Shown here piece by piece: positions 32,952-41,721 of a stretch of DNA of 64,000 nucleotides; position 1 is the first letter of the stretch, and every line of letters begins with the position of its first letter. Below the pieces are notes generated by a model that worked only from the letters and a program-made list of their open reading frames with translations, was not told the origin of the DNA and did no database searches. This DNA comes from Actinomycetes bacterium. GTDB taxonomy: Bacteria; Actinomycetota; Actinomycetes; S36-B12. Location of the stretch: contig JAHECS010000015.1 of NCBI GenBank assembly GCA_024641635.1, forward strand, positions 1 through 64,000, read 5' to 3'. The position numbers and the translations under genes were made by a program.

Positions 32952-34115
32952 CTACTTCATCAATGCAGCCTGATCATCACCGGACAGCTGCGCGGAGAGG
33001 TACACGTCTCCGGGCAGGTCGTCGCGGCACTGGACCGGCATGGCCGGATCCAGGCTGTCCTCGAACAGCTGGTGCTGGTGGGCCGCAACCGCCGGCACCT
33101 CGCCACCCGTGGCAACGGCGATGGCGTAGTCCATCGCGGTGCGAGCGTGGTCGTTGCCGGTCTGGACGGTCATCATCGGGAAGCCGTTGCCAGCCGCCTC
33201 CTGCTCCTGCCAGAAGCAACCGAGGACGTTGCCGTCCGAGGTCGCCAGCGCCGGGATCGGCTTGCCGGCCTTGGTGAACTCCGGCAGTGCACCCACGAGG
33301 GACGGGCCGAAGTCGGACGCGATGCCGTCGATCTGCGGGTACTTGGCGATGGCCGCCGTCAGCACCTGCTGGCTGAGCGCCGGATCCCAGTTGGTGACCT
33401 CGAAGGGCTCCTCGCCGATGAAGGTGAACTTGCCGTCGGCGCCGAGCTCCTCACGCAGCTGCGTGGCCATGTCGGTGCCCTGGCTGTTGCCCTTCGGGCC
33501 GCTCAGCACGAGGATGTTGCCGCCCTCGGGAAGGGCCTTCTTGAGCCACTCGGCGTAGTTGTGCCCGTCGTTCTTGGCATCGAGTGCGACGTACTTCGTG
33601 TAGTCGACGCCGTCCGCACCGCCCGGGAACACGCGGTAGGGCACGGTCACGACACCGGCGTCGAAGGCCTCCTTCAGCGTGGGCAGGATCGCCTCGCTGG
33701 CATCGGGGAAGACGACGAGGGCGTTGACGCCCTTGGCCACCATGCCCTGGATGTCAGAGATGGACTTCTGCAGGTCGCCCTGGCCGTCCGTGTAGATGAG
33801 CTCCTTGACGCTGGGGCACAGAGCGGCCTCCTGGCGGCCGGACTCGGTGGTGACCAGACGCCAGCTGTTGCCGCCGAAGCCGTCGGCGAAGCCCAGGGTG
33901 ATCTCGTTGGGTCCGCACCATGACGGCACGTCGCCAGCGGCCTCCGTGGTCCCCTCGGACTCTGCCGGCATGGCCGACTCTTCGGGTGCCGCGGACTCGG
34001 CCGCCGCCTCCGACGTGGACTCGCTGCTCGACGACGAACCGCCGCAGGCGGTGAGTGCAAGAGCAGCAACTCCAACAGTTGCAACCAAGATGACGCGATT
34101 ACGCGAGCGTGTCAT
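32952..34115 (-). CDS. Sugar-type ABC substrate-binding lipoprotein
   Basis: A 387-aa RbsB-like receptor anchored as a lipoprotein: lipobox LTAC with Cys24, followed by a Ser/Glu/Ala-rich linker to about residue 60. The mature domain begins near ITLGFADGFGGNSWR and has the type-1 periplasmic-binding pattern (DIQGMVAKGVNALVVFPDAS, DGIASDFGPSLVGAL). It belongs with the permease upstream and the ATPase-permease fusion downstream. The ligand is unknown; the neighbouring dehydrogenases suggest a polyol or glycoside-derived compound. Confidence 0.88.
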   Translation of the reverse strand: MTRSRNRVILVATVGVAALALTACGGSSSSSESTSEAAAESAAPEESAMPAESEGTTEAAGDVPSWCGPNEITLGFADGFGGNSWRLVTTESGRQEAALCPSVKELIYTDGQGDLQKSISDIQGMVAKGVNALVVFPDASEAILPTLKEAFDAGVVTVPYRVFPGGADGVDYTKYVALDAKNDGHNYAEWLKKALPEGGNILVLSGPKGNSQGTDMATQLREELGADGKFTFIGEEPFEVTNWDPALSQQVLTAAIAKYPQIDGIASDFGPSLVGALPEFTKAGKPIPALATSDGNVLGCFWQEQEAAGNGFPMMTVQTGNDHARTAMDYAIAVATGGEVPAVAAHQHQLFEDSLDPAMPVQCRDDLPGDVYLSAQLSGDDQAALMK

Positions 34116-34225
34116 CCGTTCTTCCCTTCTTGTTGGGGCGGCACTTGCGCCGCGGACTTCCCGATGAGATCACCGGAAACTCATGGTGTTGTCTGCCGGC
34201 CGCGGGTGCGGTCGACGTTGGGTGA

Positions 34226-35251
34226 CTAGGGACTGGAACCGGCTGGGACGGCTCGGCGAGCGCCGAACAGCCGCTCCCGGATCGCCTTCCAGTCGACGGT
34301 GTAGAGCGCGACGCCGATCGCAAGGGCGAAGGCCTCGACCAACGTGCGGGCGGCGAACGACACGCCCAGCGCCAGCACGAAGGAGTCCAGCTGTGACAGG
34401 AAGAGCGCAGCGAGCGCGGTGGCCACGGGGAAGCCGCGACCGCCGAGCAGCGAGGTCCCGCCCAGCACGACCGCCGCGACCGAGGGCAGCAGGTAGGAGT
34501 CGCCCTGGTAGGCGGTCGGCTTGTTGAGGATGCCGGCCAGGAGCATTCCCGCGAGCCAGTACAGGACCATCGCCCAGACGTAGGCGCCCGTGCGGTGTCG
34601 GCGCACGCGGAGGCCGGCAGCCCACGCGGCCACCGGGTTGGCGCCCACCGCCTCGAACCGACGGCCCGAGACCGTGCGCTTGACCGCGACGGCGACGATG
34701 GCGGTCGCCGCGACCGCGAAGAAGACCGCGTTGGGGATGCCGAAGGTGAGGCCGGCGGTGATCTTCGCCAGCAGGTCCGTGGTCTGCCGGGGAATGCCAC
34801 CCGAGAGCCACAGGACGACCCCGTAGAGCAGGGCGTTCATGCCGAGGGTGGCGATGATCGGGTTCAGGCCGAGCCGGCCGATGACGAATCCGTTGATCGA
34901 CCCCGCGATGAGCACGGCGACGAGGGCCACGAGGCCGGCGTACAGCAGGCGGCTGTCGTCACCGGCCGCCTCATGGGTGGCGACCACCACGGTGAGCGAG
35001 ATGGCGCCGGGCACCGAGAGGTCGATGCCGCCCTGCTGCACCACGAGGGTCTGCCCGAGCGCCGCGATCGCCAGGACCGAGGCGAACGGAAGCATGCCGA
35101 GCAGGGGTCCCTTGGTCACGCTGGACGGGGCGAGGATGGCGCTGAGGGCGAACAGGCCGACGACGGCCACCGTGACGGTGATCATGCCGCGCGGCACGCG
35201 GTCCCAGAACGAGGCCCGCTCTGCGACCTTCGACGTCGTCGCCTCCGCCAT
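34226..35251 (-). CDS. Sugar-type ABC importer, permease
   Basis: A 341-aa RbsC-type permease with repeated hydrophobic helices and the motifs QQGGIDLSVPGAISL and LGGTSLLGGRGFPVAT. It is the promoter-proximal gene of the region 2 operon, 110 nt upstream of the binding-protein gene. With the permease domain of the fusion protein it would form a heterodimeric channel, so the fusion need not homodimerise (inference). Confidence 0.88.
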   Translation of the reverse strand: MAEATTSKVAERASFWDRVPRGMITVTVAVVGLFALSAILAPSSVTKGPLLGMLPFASVLAIAALGQTLVVQQGGIDLSVPGAISLTVVVATHEAAGDDSRLLYAGLVALVAVLIAGSINGFVIGRLGLNPIIATLGMNALLYGVVLWLSGGIPRQTTDLLAKITAGLTFGIPNAVFFAVAATAIVAVAVKRTVSGRRFEAVGANPVAAWAAGLRVRRHRTGAYVWAMVLYWLAGMLLAGILNKPTAYQGDSYLLPSVAAVVLGGTSLLGGRGFPVATALAALFLSQLDSFVLALGVSFAARTLVEAFALAIGVALYTVDWKAIRERLFGARRAVPAGSSP

Positions 35252-35311
35252 CTCGCCTCCCGCACCTGTCCGCTGCTGCTGAACTTCGCCCCGCGCAGAT
35301 CGTTTAGCGGG

Positions 35312-35340
35312 ACTTTACATACCCCGCTCGCTGTTCACAA
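35312..35340 (-). promoter_or_regulatory. Promoter of the region 2 importer operon
   Basis: On the minus strand TTGTGA (35340-35335) and TAAAGT (35317-35312) are spaced by 17 bases, about 60 nt before the permease ATG. The inverted pair AGCGGG (35306-35311) and CCCGCT (35323-35328) flanks the -10. Confidence 0.5.
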
Positions 35341-35350
35341 TTGATTCACA
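35334..35350. promoter_or_regulatory. Direct repeat TTCACA overlapping the -35
   Basis: TTCACA occurs at 35334-35339 and 35345-35350, an 11-bp period that places both copies on the same face of the helix. The first copy overlaps the -35 of the importer promoter, so a regulator binding here would act directly on it. Confidence 0.4.
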
Positions 35351-35385
35351 TAACGGGTTGATAAAGAAAGCCGTGTGCGCCCCCG

Positions 35386-36978
35386 CTAGACAACCGGGTC
35401 GGACGGGCCCGCCGGAGCCTCGTCGTGACCGATGGCCACCCGACGTCGCAGCTCCGACTTCTGGACCTTGCCCGTCGCGGACTTCGGCAGCTCGGTGACG
35501 ATCACGGCCCGGGGGGCCTTGAAGTGCGCCAGCCTGCCCCGCACGTGCTCGATGAGGTCGACCTCCGAGACGGTCGCCCCGGGGGCCAGGGTCACGAAGG
35601 CGACGGGCACCTCGCCCCAGCGATCATCGGGCCGGGCGACCACGGCGGCCTCGACCACCCCGGGGTGCGACGCGAGGGCGTGCTCGACCTCGACCGACGA
35701 GATGTTCTCGCCCCCGCTGATGATGATGTCCTTGGCCCGGTCCCGGATCTCGACGTAGCCGTCCGGGTGCATGACCGCCAGGTCGCCCGTATGCAGGCCC
35801 TCCGGGCGCAGTACCTCCTTCGTCCCGGCCTCGTCGTCGAGGTACCCGGCCATGACGGTCGCCGACCGCACGACCAGCTCTCCCATCGACACCCCGTCGG
35901 CGGGGACATCGACTCCTCGCGGGTCCAGCACCCGGACGCTCTCGACGACTGGTGTCGGCACCCCCTGCCGGGACATCAGCCGAGCGCGCTCCTCGAACGG
36001 CAGTCGCTCCCATTCGGGCAGGGGGACGCACACGAGGGACGGGCCGTAGGTCTCTGTCATCCCGTAGAGGTGGACGACGGACATGCCGACCCGCTCCGCC
36101 CGCGTGATGATGGTGGGAGATGGGGGGGCGCCGCCGACCGCGACCCGAACGGGCGGGTCGAGCCGGATCGCGGACTCGTCCGCCTGGGTGATCAGTGCGT
36201 TCAGGACGACGGGAGCACCGCACAGGTGGGTGACCGCGTGGTCCGCGATCAGCTGAAGAGCGAGCGTGGGCTCGGGGCGGGGCAGGCAGACATGCCGGGC
36301 GCCCCGAGCCGTGACCCCCCACACGAGGCACCAGCCGTTGCAGTGGAACATCGGCAGCGTCCAGAGATGGACCGAGCCTGCCTGGATGTCGAAGCTCGCC
36401 GTCGAGCCCAACGCATTGAGGAAGGCACCCCGGTGCGTGTAGACGACACCCTTCGGCCGTCCGGTCGTGCCGCTCGTGTAGTTGATCGCGACGACATCGT
36501 GCTCGCTGCTCGGGTCGCGCATTCCTCCGCTCGGGGGCGCCGATGCGAGCCAGCCCTCGTACTCGTCCCCGATGACGACGACGCGCTCGAGCTGAGGGCG
36601 GTCCGCGATGACCCCCGCCACGACGTCCATGAGCCCCGGATCGACGATCAGCATGCGCGCCCGCGAATGGTCGAGGATGTAGGCGTACTCGTCCGGTCCC
36701 AGTCGGGTGTTGAGTGCCACGAGGGCGGCGCCGCTCCCCGGCACGCCGAAGTGCGCCTCGAGCATCGGCAGTCCGTTCGGGGCAAGGACGGCGACCCTGT
36801 CCCCGGGGCCGATGCCCTCTGCGCGCAGAGCGTCCGCCAGCCGATCCGAGCGGCGCCCGAGCTCGGCGTAGGTCACCTGGCCGTATGCGTCGTCCCAGAC
36901 GCCGATCACGTCGGCCCGGGTCGCCGCCGCCCGACGGAGGAACCCGAGCGGTGAGAGCACGACCCCCTCAGCGGTCAC
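35386..36978 (-). CDS. AMP-dependent acyl-CoA synthetase
   Basis: A 530-aa ANL-superfamily ligase that activates a carboxylic acid to its CoA thioester via an acyl-AMP. The P-loop motif is YTSGTTGRPKGVVYTHR (A3), the A5 motif is LYGMTETYGPSLVC, A7/A8 is HTGDLAVMHPDGYVEIRDR and the catalytic Lys is in SATGKVQKSEL near the C-terminus. It resembles medium-chain or fatty-acyl ligases rather than benzoate ligases. It ends the leftward operon of two alcohol dehydrogenases and a hydrolase, which suggests alcohol-to-acid-to-CoA channelling. Confidence 0.88.
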   Translation of the reverse strand: MTAEGVVLSPLGFLRRAAATRADVIGVWDDAYGQVTYAELGRRSDRLADALRAEGIGPGDRVAVLAPNGLPMLEAHFGVPGSGAALVALNTRLGPDEYAYILDHSRARMLIVDPGLMDVVAGVIADRPQLERVVVIGDEYEGWLASAPPSGGMRDPSSEHDVVAINYTSGTTGRPKGVVYTHRGAFLNALGSTASFDIQAGSVHLWTLPMFHCNGWCLVWGVTARGARHVCLPRPEPTLALQLIADHAVTHLCGAPVVLNALITQADESAIRLDPPVRVAVGGAPPSPTIITRAERVGMSVVHLYGMTETYGPSLVCVPLPEWERLPFEERARLMSRQGVPTPVVESVRVLDPRGVDVPADGVSMGELVVRSATVMAGYLDDEAGTKEVLRPEGLHTGDLAVMHPDGYVEIRDRAKDIIISGGENISSVEVEHALASHPGVVEAAVVARPDDRWGEVPVAFVTLAPGATVSEVDLIEHVRGRLAHFKAPRAVIVTELPKSATGKVQKSELRRRVAIGHDEAPAGPSDPVV

Positions 36979-36982
36979 GGCG

Positions 36983-37906
36983 CTACGCGAGCAGGTGGTC
37001 GGCGAACCAGGCAGTGGCCGCGCGTGCGGCCACCTGGAGCTTGGTCTGGTCGCTGTACAACGTCATGTGCGTGGTGTGCGGGAGGACGTGGAGGCTCTTC
37101 TTCGTGGTCGGCAGGGTGTTGAATGCCGCGATCTCGAGGTCCCACAACGTGAGGTCATCGCCCTCGGCAACGATCATCAGCGTCGGGGTGTCGTAGACGC
37201 GCCGGGCGAACGGGATGATGTCGTAGTTGAGCAGGAGGTCGACGCTCTCGACCGTGCTGCTGTTCTCGTACAGCGGCGCCTCGGACTCCTTGAGGGCCTT
37301 GAAGGTGTGGAACGTCTCCGGGAACGGCCACGTCGACAGATCCTTCTCCGGCTCGGCCGTGGCGTGCGGAATGTGAAGGCGGGCGTTCGCGTCGGTGAAC
37401 CGGCGCTCGCGGTCCTCGAGAATGGTCGCCCAGAGGCGCCGGTATCCCATGGTCCCGTGCACCCGACGCATGTTCTCGTAGCCGTCGACGACCGGGATCT
37501 GGCTGACGATGACCTTGATGCGCGGGTCGATCGCCGCCAGCACGATGACGTGGCCCCCGGAGTACGAGATGCCCCACGCGCCGATGCGATCGGCGTCCAC
37601 GTCGTCCACGGTGGTGAGGAAGCTGACCGCGTTCTGGTAGTCGCGGATCTGCATCCACGGATCCAGGTGCTGGCGCGGCTCCCCCTCCGATACGCCCAGG
37701 TTTCGGTAGTCGAACACGAGCGCTGCGATCCCGCGCTCGGCGAAGGCCTCGGCGTAGTAGGGCATCACCAGCTCGCGCACGTAGCACCATCCGCCGGCCA
37801 GGACGACCGCCGGATGTGGCCCGTCTCCCTCCGGCGAGTAGAGCCAGCCACGGATCGTGGTGCCCTCGCTGACGAACTCGACGTCACGTCGCTCCACGGC
37901 CGTCAC
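36983..37906 (-). CDS. Alpha/beta hydrolase (dienelactone-hydrolase/peptidase S15-like)
   Basis: A 307-aa serine hydrolase. The nucleophile motif GISYSGG follows DADRIGAW, a late Asp lies in VAEGDDLTLWD, and His is in LPHTTHMTLY. It starts with a beta-strand domain (VEFVSEGTTIRGWLYSPEG) typical of this group. It lies 4 nt upstream of the acyl-CoA synthetase start and would supply that enzyme with an acid by ester or C-C bond hydrolysis (inference). Confidence 0.82.
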   Translation of the reverse strand: MTAVERRDVEFVSEGTTIRGWLYSPEGDGPHPAVVLAGGWCYVRELVMPYYAEAFAERGIAALVFDYRNLGVSEGEPRQHLDPWMQIRDYQNAVSFLTTVDDVDADRIGAWGISYSGGHVIVLAAIDPRIKVIVSQIPVVDGYENMRRVHGTMGYRRLWATILEDRERRFTDANARLHIPHATAEPEKDLSTWPFPETFHTFKALKESEAPLYENSSTVESVDLLLNYDIIPFARRVYDTPTLMIVAEGDDLTLWDLEIAAFNTLPTTKKSLHVLPHTTHMTLYSDQTKLQVAARAATAWFADHLLA

Positions 37907-37939
37907 TCCCTCAACTCGATGCGGAGGTGCACCCTGCGG

Positions 37940-38992
37940 TCACAAGCGACGTGGGTCCACCAGGATCTTGCCGTGCGCAGAGCCCCCGACAAGAGGCTCG
38001 AAGCCCTTCTCGACGACCTCGGCGAGCGTGATGGCGTGCGCCGGGAGGATCTCGGAGAGGTGCACCCGATCGAGCAGCGCGAGGGCCTCGGGGATGTCGG
38101 TGCCGCAGACATGGGCGACGGTCGTCTGCACATTGATCTCCCGCAGCACGATGTCGGCCAGGTTCAGCGGCTGCGGCGTCTTGTTCAGGCCGACCAGGAC
38201 GACGTTGCCGCCCATCTTGACGATGCCGAAGGCCCGCTCGGCACCGCCGAGCACCCCGGAGGTCTCGAAGACGACATCGACCCCACCGGGGAAGACGTCC
38301 TTGAGCTGGTCGACCGTGATGTCGGCCGGGATGAGACGAGTGTCCGTAGCACCCAGCATCCGGGCGACCTCAAGGCGCCCGGCATCGATGTCGACGGCGA
38401 TGACCGGGCCGTCGTGCGACTGCAGGGCCGAGCAGATGAACGACCCGATCGCGCCCACGCCCAGCAGCACCACCGTGTCTCCGGGAGCCAGGTCCGCTCG
38501 ACGAACGCTGTGGATGCCTACCGCAAGCGGCTGTGCGAGGCCGGCATCGAGGTCGGCACACGAGTCGGGGACGCTGAGGCAGATCGACGACGGGGCCGCC
38601 GCGAACTCCGCGAGCCCGCCGTGGGTGCTCAGTCCCAGCGTGTAGTAGTGAGCGCACAGGTTGGTCCGGCCGGCCCGGCACCAGGCGCAGTCGCCGCAGG
38701 ACACGCCCGCGCCGCATGCGACGCGCTCGCCGATCCTGTGCCGCACGTTCGCTCCCGCGTCGACGACCGTTCCGATGAACTCGTGCCCCAGGATCGTGGG
38801 CCCGACATGACCGCTGTTCGGATGGGGCTTCTCCAGGGGCACCATCATCGGTCCCTTGGAGTACTCCGTGGCGTCGGTTCCGCACAGTCCGTTGTAGATG
38901 ACCTTGACGACGACGTCGTCCGCGCCGAACTCGGGGTCCGGGCGATCCTCGACCCGAAGGTCGTGCGGTGCGTAGAGGACTCCGGCCTTCAT
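37940..38992 (-). CDS. Zn-dependent medium-chain alcohol dehydrogenase
   Basis: A 350-aa MDR dehydrogenase with catalytic-zinc motifs GLCGTDATEY and GHEFIGTVVDAG, a full structural lobe (CGDCAWCRAGRTNLC) and cofactor motif LGVGAIGSFI followed by AVDIDAGR (acidic residue favouring NAD). I used the ATG at 38992, one base after the stop of the preceding gene (TGACATG); a longer frame extends into that gene. It resembles butanediol/threonine-type enzymes. Substrate unknown. Confidence 0.86.
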   Translation of the reverse strand: MKAGVLYAPHDLRVEDRPDPEFGADDVVVKVIYNGLCGTDATEYSKGPMMVPLEKPHPNSGHVGPTILGHEFIGTVVDAGANVRHRIGERVACGAGVSCGDCAWCRAGRTNLCAHYYTLGLSTHGGLAEFAAAPSSICLSVPDSCADLDAGLAQPLAVGIHSVRRADLAPGDTVVLLGVGAIGSFICSALQSHDGPVIAVDIDAGRLEVARMLGATDTRLIPADITVDQLKDVFPGGVDVVFETSGVLGGAERAFGIVKMGGNVVLVGLNKTPQPLNLADIVLREINVQTTVAHVCGTDIPEALALLDRVHLSEILPAHAITLAEVVEKGFEPLVGGSAHGKILVDPRRL

Positions 38993-38993
38993 G

Positions 38994-39971
38994 TCAGGCC
39001 GCGTCCGAGGTGTAGTGCACCTTGACCTGGCTCTTGTCCTCGAGCACGGTCTGGATGGCCTGGTCGGCGTCGGCGAGCGGGAAGGTCCTCGTGACGAGAG
39101 GGGACAGGTCGATGCCGGTCCTGGCGAGGAAGGCGATGGTCTGCGGCCACACTCCCGGGGAGCCGATGATGCCGCGCGCCTGAAGCTCCTTGGACTGGAA
39201 CAGTCCCAGCTTCGCCGGAGCACTCCCGCCCACGTCGATGCCGATGTAGACGATCCGGGCCCGGAAGCCGGCCACCTCGAGGGCGGACGCCATGGCAGTC
39301 GGCTTGCCGCTCGCCTCGAACACCACGCTGGCGCCCTTGCCGCCGGTCAGCTCCTGGACCTCGTCGAGGAAGGTGTCGGACGTGGGGTCGACGGCGACAT
39401 CCGCTCCGAGTCGCTGGGCGATGGCGACCCGATCCGCCGACGGCTCGGCAACGATGACGCGCGTGCCCTTCGCGGCCGCCGCCGCGACGACGCCCAGGCC
39501 GATGGGGCCGGCACCGAGGACGACGGCCGTGTCGCTGCCATCGAGGTTGTCCGCTCGCACGGTCGCGTAGTAGCCGCAGCTGAACGGCTCGACGAGCGCC
39601 CCCTGGGTCCAGCTCACGTTGTCCGGGATCTTGTGCAGCCAGTCGGCCTTGGCGACGAAGAACTCCGCTCCCGCTCCGCTGATGCTGAAGCCGAAGTGCT
39701 CGACGCCGATGACGCACTCGCCGACCACCCGGTCGCCGGGCTTGAGCGTCGTCACCTTCGAGCCGACCTCCATGACCTCCGCCGACCACTCATGGCCGGG
39801 GATGATCGGGTAGCCGAAGGGGATGATGTACCGGCCCTCGAGCAGCTCGATGTCCGAATGGCAGATCCCGACGGCACGGCTGGCGAGGAGGACCTCGTCA
39901 TCCGCGATCCCCGGAACGGCGAGGTCGTTGACGGCGTATTCGCCGGGAGCGGTGAACTGCAGGGCCTTCAT
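38994..39971 (-). CDS. MDR alcohol dehydrogenase lacking the structural zinc lobe
   Basis: A 325-aa medium-chain dehydrogenase. The catalytic-zinc motifs GICHSDIELL and PGHEWSAEV are intact and the cofactor site is LGAGPIGLGV with VAEPSADR. The four-cysteine structural lobe expected after GDRVVGE is absent (GDRVVGECVIGVEHFGF...), so it binds at most one zinc. It is the first gene of the operon, under a clear promoter at 40015-40043. It probably acts on the same compound as the following dehydrogenase. Confidence 0.84.
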   Translation of the reverse strand: MKALQFTAPGEYAVNDLAVPGIADDEVLLASRAVGICHSDIELLEGRYIIPFGYPIIPGHEWSAEVMEVGSKVTTLKPGDRVVGECVIGVEHFGFSISGAGAEFFVAKADWLHKIPDNVSWTQGALVEPFSCGYYATVRADNLDGSDTAVVLGAGPIGLGVVAAAAAKGTRVIVAEPSADRVAIAQRLGADVAVDPTSDTFLDEVQELTGGKGASVVFEASGKPTAMASALEVAGFRARIVYIGIDVGGSAPAKLGLFQSKELQARGIIGSPGVWPQTIAFLARTGIDLSPLVTRTFPLADADQAIQTVLEDKSQVKVHYTSDAA

Positions 39972-40014
39972 GGACGTCCCCTCTGAGCGACAGGTGTTCA
40001 GCGATGCTTGTCGT

Positions 40015-40043
40015 ACTCTAGGTAGACACGTACCGACTGTCCA
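40015..40043 (-). promoter_or_regulatory. Promoter of the alcohol dehydrogenase operon
   Basis: On the minus strand TGGACA (40043-40038) and TAGAGT (40020-40015) are separated by 17 bases, with transcription expected about 37 nt before the ATG at 39971. The 7-mers TGTTCAG (39995-40001) and CTGAACA (40050-40056) flank the promoter as an inverted pair. Confidence 0.6.
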
Positions 40044-40069
40044 CTGCTACTGAACAATTGGGGGCGGTG

Positions 40070-40813
40070 TCAGTCCGCCTGCTCGATGGGGCGCGCGTAG
40101 TGATGAACCACCCAGATCCCCCGGGCCGGGACCGTGCCCGGGTTGGTCAGCAGGTGCGGCACGGCGGGGTCGAGGGACATCGACTCCCCGGGGTTGAGCG
40201 TGTAGGTGTCGAAGCCGAAGGTGATCTCCAGCGTCCCGCTCAGCAGGTAGCCGTACTCGCGGCCCTCGTGGCGCAGCATCCGCCCGTCGTTCGTGGAGCT
40301 GGCCCCGGGCGGGTAGATGATCTCCATGAAGTCGAGGTTCCGGTCGCTGTTGGACGCCAGCTGCTCCCAGATGACTCCGGAGTCCATCACCAGCCGAGGA
40401 CGGTCGTCCGTCCGGACGACCGAGATCCTCGTGGCAGTCGCCGCCGACGGCCACGCTTCAGCGGGGGAGCTGAAGTCCGACCTGTTGATCGCCCCCTGGA
40501 CAGGCCCTGGTGCGGAGTCGGACGCCGCCCGGGCGACCGGCGGTGGTGGTGTCACCGGTGCCGCCTCCTGGGCGAACAGCTCGTCGATGGAAACCCCGAG
40601 GAGCTGCGCCATCGAGTACAGCGTCGCGACGGAGGGCTGCGACTTGCCGTTCTCCATCTGGGAGACGAAGGAGGGCGAGACGCCGAGCTGGCGGGCCACC
40701 TCGCGCAGCGACATCCCCGAACCCATGCGAACGTCCTTCAACCGGGCACCGAGGTTGCCCACGGCCGCTGCTGACGGTCCGTCGGTGCTGCGTGCCGCGA
40801 CAACGTCGGTCAT
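40070..40813 (-). CDS. XRE-cupin transcriptional regulator
   Basis: A 247-aa regulator with an XRE helix-turn-helix at about residues 22-78 (LREVARQLGVSPSFVSQMENGKSQPSVATLY), a Pro/Ala linker, and a C-terminal cupin sensor (about 170-240; HEGREYGYLLSGTLEITFG). Such proteins bind a small-molecule effector in the cupin and repress catabolic operons. It lies directly upstream of the alcohol dehydrogenase operon, reading in the same direction with its own leader, and may control it and itself (see repeats at 40830-40852). Confidence 0.88.
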   Translation of the reverse strand: MTDVVAARSTDGPSAAAVGNLGARLKDVRMGSGMSLREVARQLGVSPSFVSQMENGKSQPSVATLYSMAQLLGVSIDELFAQEAAPVTPPPPVARAASDSAPGPVQGAINRSDFSSPAEAWPSAATATRISVVRTDDRPRLVMDSGVIWEQLASNSDRNLDFMEIIYPPGASSTNDGRMLRHEGREYGYLLSGTLEITFGFDTYTLNPGESMSLDPAVPHLLTNPGTVPARGIWVVHHYARPIEQAD

Positions 40814-40829
40814 CGACCGGTCTCCCCTC

Positions 40830-40852
40830 TGTTCGACGAAGCGTAGTGTTCG
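40830..40852. repeat. Direct repeat TGTTCG upstream of the XRE-cupin gene
   Basis: TGTTCG occurs at 40830-40835 and 40847-40852 (17-base period), overlapping the probable promoter of the XRE-cupin gene. A related TGTTCAG/CTGAACA pair flanks the promoter of the next operon, so these are candidate half-sites for this regulator. Confidence 0.35.
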
Positions 40853-40893
40853 GACGTCCTACTCCTGCCAGCGGCGCGCGGCCGCGGGCACCG

Positions 40894-41679
40894 CTAGATC
40901 AGCACCATCCCACCATCGATCATGATCACCTGACCCGTGAGGTAGTCGGAGTCCGAGGAGGCGAGGTAGAGGGCCGTGCCCACCAGCTCCTCCGGCTGCG
41001 CCGCGTGGCCACGCAGGATGCCCGCCGAGAAGTCCGCCATCGCCTGTCCTGGCGCAGCCGTGTCGCCGATGCCCATGAGGTCCTCGTCCAGCCTGTCCCA
41101 CAGGGGGGTGGCCACCACGCCCGGAGCGAACGCGTTGCAGGTGATGTTGTGCTCGGCCAGGGCGCGCGCGGCCGCCTGGGTGAGCCCGTTGACCGCGAAC
41201 TTGCTGGCCGAGTAGGGCGCGAAACTGGGGTACCCCTGCCGTCCCGCGATCGACGACGTGTTCACGATCTTCCCCCCGCCAGTGGGGATCATCCGGCGGG
41301 CGCCCTCCTGGATGCCGACGAGCACACCGAAGGCATTGACGTCCATGACGCGGTGCCAGTTCTCGTCGGTGATGTCGAGCAGGTGCATCGGTACGTTCAT
41401 GCCGGCGTTGTTGAACAGCACGTCGAGTCGGCCCACCTCGGAGACGAAGGCGTCGAAGGCGTCGACGATCTGGTCGCGCTTGCTGACGTCCGCAGTCAGG
41501 GCGACGGCGCGATACCCCTCCTGCGTGATCTCGCCGACCACTGCCTCCGCGGCGGAGAGATCCAGGTCGAGGACCCCGATCGTGGCGCCCTCGCGGGCCA
41601 GGCCGACGGCGAACGCACGGCCCATGCCGCTGCCGGACCCGGTGATGATGATGGCCTTGCCGTCCACCCTGCCCGCCAT
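40894..41679 (-). CDS. SDR-family oxidoreductase
   Basis: A 261-aa classical SDR: TGSGSGMG cofactor motif, NNAGMNVP, Ser in VNTSSIAGRQG and YSASK catalytic pair, with the typical QVIMIDGG end. I set the start at 41679 because AGGAG lies 6 nt upstream; a TTG two codons earlier is less likely. It follows another SDR gene by 42 nt. Substrate unknown; the neighbouring cupin and reductase genes suggest a ring alcohol or ketone. Confidence 0.85.
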   Translation of the reverse strand: MAGRVDGKAIIITGSGSGMGRAFAVGLAREGATIGVLDLDLSAAEAVVGEITQEGYRAVALTADVSKRDQIVDAFDAFVSEVGRLDVLFNNAGMNVPMHLLDITDENWHRVMDVNAFGVLVGIQEGARRMIPTGGGKIVNTSSIAGRQGYPSFAPYSASKFAVNGLTQAAARALAEHNITCNAFAPGVVATPLWDRLDEDLMGIGDTAAPGQAMADFSAGILRGHAAQPEELVGTALYLASSDSDYLTGQVIMIDGGMVLI

Positions 41680-41721
41680 GCCCAACTCCTCTCGTCTGCC
41701 CTGGTTGCCTGCCGTCCGTGC

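Noticed and set aside
30329-33277. A 982-codon open frame on the plus strand opposite the fused ABC gene
   Set aside because: Its translation is Arg/His/Asp/Gly-rich without domain motifs, as expected for the antisense of a high-GC gene; the minus-strand frame has full ABC and permease motifs.
40021-40034. GGTA-gacacg-TACC inverted repeat inside the dehydrogenase-operon promoter spacer
   Set aside because: The arms are only 4 bases, expected often by chance in this composition.
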